Assembly: GCA_029339505.1 (NCBI GenBank)
Contig: JAQISU010000022.1
Span: 16,295,501-16,359,500 of the forward strand
Origin: Unio delphinus
Taxonomy: Eukaryota; Mollusca; Bivalvia; Unionida; Unionidae
Direction: 5' to 3'
Length of the DNA stretch: 64,000 nt
Shown here: positions 60,101 through 64,000 of the stretch, one piece after another
Layout of the letters: each line of letters starts with the position of its first letter
Numbering within the stretch: position 1 is the first letter of the stretch
The notes under the pieces: model-generated
Seen by the model: only the letters and a program-made list of their open reading frames with translations
What the model was told of the DNA's origin: nothing
The model's database searches: none
Translations under genes and position numbers: made by a program

Positions 60101-60889
60101 AACTTTAAGCACACAAAAAAATATACAAGGTGTTTTACAGTGCACATACACATCTAATTTACTAAACGCACGTAAAACATGTATCTCTACTCAAATTTTG
60201 TCTAGCTGGAAGGGGAGTAACGCTTTATTGAGTTCTTCTTACTTACGAGAATCCCATCAAAGTTTAGGACTGCCTGCATTTATCAGTATGTTCGCAAGGA
60301 AGATTTAGTCTGAACATTACTGAATATTTTAAATAAATGTTATCACAGTCACTGATATTTACTTTTATGAGTTGGTGTTTAATGATTTGTATCTTTTGTT
60401 TTGTTGTGAGAATGTAAATTAGTCTTTGAAAGTATCACCCTTAGTAAGAAAGGAGATATATAATGCTGATATATAATGAATAAAAGCAATTGCTATTTCG
60501 GGAGATAGTAATATGGTCACATTTTCAGATACCATAACGTTTGTTTGAATTATGTCCAGAAGGTAGGTATGTGAGCCATGGTCATTTTCATATACCGGCT
60601 ACATATTACAGCACATTTCATAATGTGATATCCGACAGTTGGAATATCTGTTCTCGCTTTCATTCGCGCACAAATACTCTAGTTATATGCTATTTATCGT
60701 TTCCACAAGTTGCAAATAGCCTGAACATGCAACATCTAAAAATCTTAAAATTGGTTTCGAGCAATCTCACAAAGACATAAAAGACTGAGAAACATTTCCA
60801 CACAAGATCCCTGCGATCTCATTTCAAGTTCTCAAAAAAATGTTTTCTTTTTCAAATTATAACTTTGAACTTTTATCATGTATTTACAA

Positions 60890-61345
60890 TACTTTGTACA
60901 TTGCGTGCAGTTGGGACATGATGCCATTCTCAGCAGAAAGAACGTCGTCTTCCATATGTATCTACTATACTTTTTGCATTCTTGCATTTGGTAAATGATA
61001 TCATTTTAAGCAGAAAGAAAATCGTCTTCCATATGAATTTACCATACTTTGTACATAGCGTGCAGTTGGGAAATGGTGCCATTTTCAGCAGAACGACAAT
61101 CGTCTTTCACTTGTAACTGCGATATTTTGTGCATAGCTTGCCTTTGGAACATGATACCATTTTAAGCACAAAGAAAATCATCTTCAACTTGTATCTACGA
61201 TATTTTGTGCATAGCTTGCATTTAGGACAGAATACCATTTTAAGCAGAAAGAAAATAGTTTTCCATATTTATCTTCCATACTTTGTGCATAGCTTGCATT
61301 TCAGATATGATACATTTTAAGCAGAAAGTAAATCGTCTTCCACAA
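60890..61345. repeat. Tandem array, about 80-bp unit x6
   Basis: Units contain TACTTTGTGCATAGCTTGCA, TTTTAAGCAGAAAGAAAATC and GTCTTCCA. Copy B has only one decayed unit at about 37,295-37,370, so the array expanded in copy C alone. Single units also occur at 26,232-26,330 and near 47,000. Confidence 0.85.
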
Positions 61346-61374
61346 AACTATGTACGTTAAATGTGAAAAAAGTT

Positions 61375-61653
61375 GCATTTGAGACAATGAAAATTTATAT
61401 TGATTTGGATGTTAAAAGGTCAAGTATGAAGGTGGAACGTAATCAGTTATGGATTAAATTTCAGGATAATAGCACTATTCCAATAAAACACACCATGATT
61501 AAACGTTTTGGGGGATATTTGAGAAAAACATTCACTCTACCGAACAGGTCAATAGACCCAAGGTCAAGGTTACATAGTTTGTGCGACGAAACATTGGTTC
61601 TGCATTTATATCGTGCTTTTGTTGTTCTTATCTTGTCGGATTGGTTGATTTGA
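61375..61653 (+). CDS. Coding-like frame, possible secreted-family relative (copy C)
   Basis: The plus frame reads VAFETMKIYIDLDVKRSSMK, then VERNQLWIKFQDNSTIPIKH, and stays open to 61,653. The alternating strand pattern and 'QLWIKF ... IP' recall the end of the gene-3 exon (QVWLSVIP), but the cysteines are missing. The matching block in copy B (37,290-37,140, minus) is broken by stops. The later half (after about 61,545) is less coding-like. It may be a decayed or diverged terminal exon. Confidence 0.3.
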   Translation, partial: AFETMKIYIDLDVKRSSMKVERNQLWIKFQDNSTIPIKHTMIKRFGGYLRKTFTLPNRSIDPRSRLHSLCDETLVLHLYRAFVVLILSDWLI

Positions 61654-62982
61654 AAGTACGACAACGAGTTCCAAATGTAAAATATTCGACGAAGAAAGGT
61701 TGTTATAAACGAGAATAATAAATTCCGTTATCACATCTTGGTCAAAAAATACATATTGTGTATAGAATACCTTAATACAAGACAAGCAAAATTATTTATA
61801 TGGTCCCATAACAGCTTTCACAGAGTTCTGTAGTGGCATATTTTGAGTTCAAACTAAAATACATTGAAATGTGGATAAAAATCCTCAATAACCTTATGAA
61901 ATATGAACGTACTAGTTAAAAATAAAAGTTTGAACACGTTAATGATGCAATGAACAGTTTGAAACCTAAATGACATTTATAACAAAACAAATGAGCAATA
62001 TTTAATTTATTTCTTAACAATCTATATTTCATCACATTCTGTCAATAAGGTTAGATTTCCATGTAGTTTCGTTGGCATTATACGTGCACTGTAAAACTTT
62101 TTTTAATCATTCCCGGTTTTCATTGCTCTTGTTTGATGTAAAATGTTTCATATCTCATAGTTTGGACGTTTTTTTCATTAGAATGACTACAGATTATACA
62201 AGGTAGTGATTGCTATAAATCTGTTCATACTGAAATTCGTTCTATTCAAGCAGAATATAGGAATGATTTTGATAGTGAAATTATTATGTGACGTTTTGAA
62301 AGAGCAGACAATAGTAGACACTATTGCCGAAAAGGATGTGACTTAGGGCAGACAGAATGAAAAAAGAGAGGTTGAAAATAATTTAACCTGCAAAAACATT
62401 TTACTAATTTTTATGCTATTTTTACGATACCTGTGCGGATCATATAGTACCACAAAACTGTGAACGAGCGCTGAAAAATCTAACGATTAATTACTGTGAT
62501 TTCTACATATAAAGATATAGTAGCAAATAATTGTTTAATTCATTCCATTGTCTGAGTACATTCGACCCTTCAGAAACCTTGAATTTCGTTATATTATGTA
62601 ATATTGGATTGTACAACTCAGTATAAACATTTAGAATAGAGATTAGTAGAAACATTTTCAGACAAACATTTGATAGTCGATTGGTAAGAATAGATATGAT
62701 AACTACTTTTTTTAATATACAGTCACTTTTCATTCCTTTAATTTAAGGTCTAACAAAACGAAGTACCATGTGAATCCACAATCCATTATAAAGCTTCTCT
62801 GCGCCTAAACTATGAATATTAATTTTGCACTTACGATCATGATCTGCAAGTTCTCTTCCCGTAAAATGTTCCACAAGTCCCTTCCAATATGCCAATCTTA
62901 TTGACGTTACTTTAGTGTAGACTCTATCTCGCTCTCTCGCTGATCCTTTTGTATTTTTATAGTCCTCGGTTTGTCTACTTAC

Positions 62983-63064
62983 CATTAGTTTCAAAGTTTC
63001 CTAAAACAATTGATCTTTTATGTTGAAATGTTGATACATCATGATTATCTTTATCGTTATTCAT
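62983..63064 (-). CDS. First exon, MNNDK type, intact (copy C)
   Basis: Minus strand: the ATG at 63,064 opens MNNDKDNHDVSTFQHKRSIV and LGNFETN, 27 codons plus one base, then a consensus GTAAGTAG donor. It ends in phase 1, like gene 1. There is no signal peptide. Downstream acceptors in the following 150 bases are weak. The exon faces away from the MLSNVED exon with about 670 bp between, so the two could share a divergent promoter. Function unknown. Confidence 0.4.
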
Positions 63065-63730
63065 TTTATACTGAACAATAGTAAAATATATGGCGCATTT
63101 AATGATATTTACGAAATGCAAACAAAGCAAACATTGTCGAGTGAAATGAGGTAATCAATTAGTAAGGTAAACGTTATATACAACAATATTTACACAGAGT
63201 ATTAGGTTGAAAAAGTTTTTGAAACACGCGTCAACACATTAGATGGGACTGTTATAATAGTCTAGACATTACTCAACTTTTTATTCATGTACTGCGGCAA
63301 TTTCAAATGGAACGCAAAATTCTATTAAATATGAAATATTAAGGATCTGGAAACAACACCTTTAATTGGTAGATCCAATAAGATTGATCGGATCGGATCT
63401 GATTGGTTTGTTCTATACCACTTACGTAGCGCGTTTCCTGCATAAAAATCACTTTTTGCCTGGCTGCTGGAATTAGAAGTAAAAAAGAAACAATCCGCTT
63501 TAGACGTTTTTCCTTTGATAATTAGGTGAGTGAATATACATTGATTATAATTTCAGTAATTACAGTTATAATAATTTTTTTAATATTGTCATCTAAATGC
63601 ATTTTATTATTATATTGTGCCATTTCTTTCTGGATTTTATCCCCCGGAATGTTGCTGAAAATCGTTCAGTCAGCATTGGTTTCTGTTAGAAGTTTGTTTT
63701 AATTCTTCTCCTGCCATTCGTTCACTATAA

Positions 63731-63831
63731 ATGTTGTCAAATGTTGAAGACGTTATTGCAAGGCTTTCGATTATTGTCAAGAATTATAACGAAACAAAAG
63801 AGAACAGGTACATTGAACAATTATATCGCCT
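63731..63831 (+). CDS. First exon, MLSNVED type, intact (copy C)
   Basis: The plus-strand ATG at 63,731 reads MLSNVEDVIARLSIIVKNYN, then ETKENRYIEQLYR, 33 codons plus two bases, ending at a consensus GTAAGTACG donor. A TATAAA-like ACTATAAATG overlaps the start, so the real transcription start may lie further upstream. The gene runs out of the window. It is charged and helical, with no signal peptide. Its copy-B counterpart has lost the donor. Confidence 0.4.
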
Positions 63832-64000
63832 GTAAGTACGTCTTGATTATTTTGTTTATTATGTGTTGTGTTAATGTCCAGTATTTAGACAGGATTTTAA
63901 AGTATCTTCAAAATCAATTGAACATCAAACCAGATGTTTATATTTTTTCACAGCTTTGCAGTATGTGAATACAACTTACAAAGAGAGTACTTTCCCAGAA

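Noticed and set aside
62834..62900. Second exon after the MNNDK exon in copy C
   Set aside because: It has a good GTAAGTGC donor, but the acceptor lacks a pyrimidine tract and the intron would be only about 85 bases.

Overview
The window reads as nuclear DNA of a multicellular animal. It is AT-rich and mostly non-coding, with spliced exons bearing GT..AG borders, tRNA-headed SINEs, a broken LINE, long TA/GATA/CA microsatellites and one endogenised virus-like element. The SINE types and general look suggest a mollusc or another lophotrochozoan; that is inference. Nothing here resembles bacterial or phage organisation.

Layout. 1-2510 is a compact copy (A) of a locus that recurs as copy B (about 34,050-44,700), copy D (49,330-52,805, inverted) and copy C (57,183-64,000, inverted). 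3,934-4,092 holds a THAP zinc-finger fragment. 8,863-17,059 is an 8.2-kb element with terminal inverted repeats of about 149 bp. It encodes a packaging-ATPase remnant, a NUMOD1-like protein, a broken double-jelly-roll-type major capsid protein, an adenain-like cysteine protease, small basic and membrane proteins and a capsid-associated protein. This is the structural half of a Maverick/Polinton or adintovirus-like genome, and I found no DNA polymerase B or integrase. Between 17.5 and 24.6 kb lie candidate exons of a minus-strand host gene. At 31,268-33,418 (minus) is the best host gene: four exons joined by three phase-1 introns, encoding a 169-residue secreted protein with eight cysteines. 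Related terminal exons occur at 25,988-26,184 (+), 46,388-46,467 (-) and possibly 61,375-61,653 (+), which suggests a local family of fast-evolving secreted proteins.

The right half is dominated by large inverted duplications. Arms of about 6.8 kb (34.05-40.86 kb against 57.18-63.83 kb) enclose a second, inner inverted pair (40.1-43.3 kb against 49.3-52.8 kb) that carries a Jockey/CR1/I-type LINE. A SINE later entered one LINE copy. Divergently placed first exons (a MLSNVED-type exon and an MNNDK-type exon) lie near the arm ends, and their sites are intact in copy C but damaged in copy B.

In the virus-like element, the ATPase would package DNA, the MCP and its partners would form the shell and the protease would mature it. 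Frameshifts and stops show that this copy is dead, although several small genes are still intact. All homology statements come from reading motifs; no database search was run.
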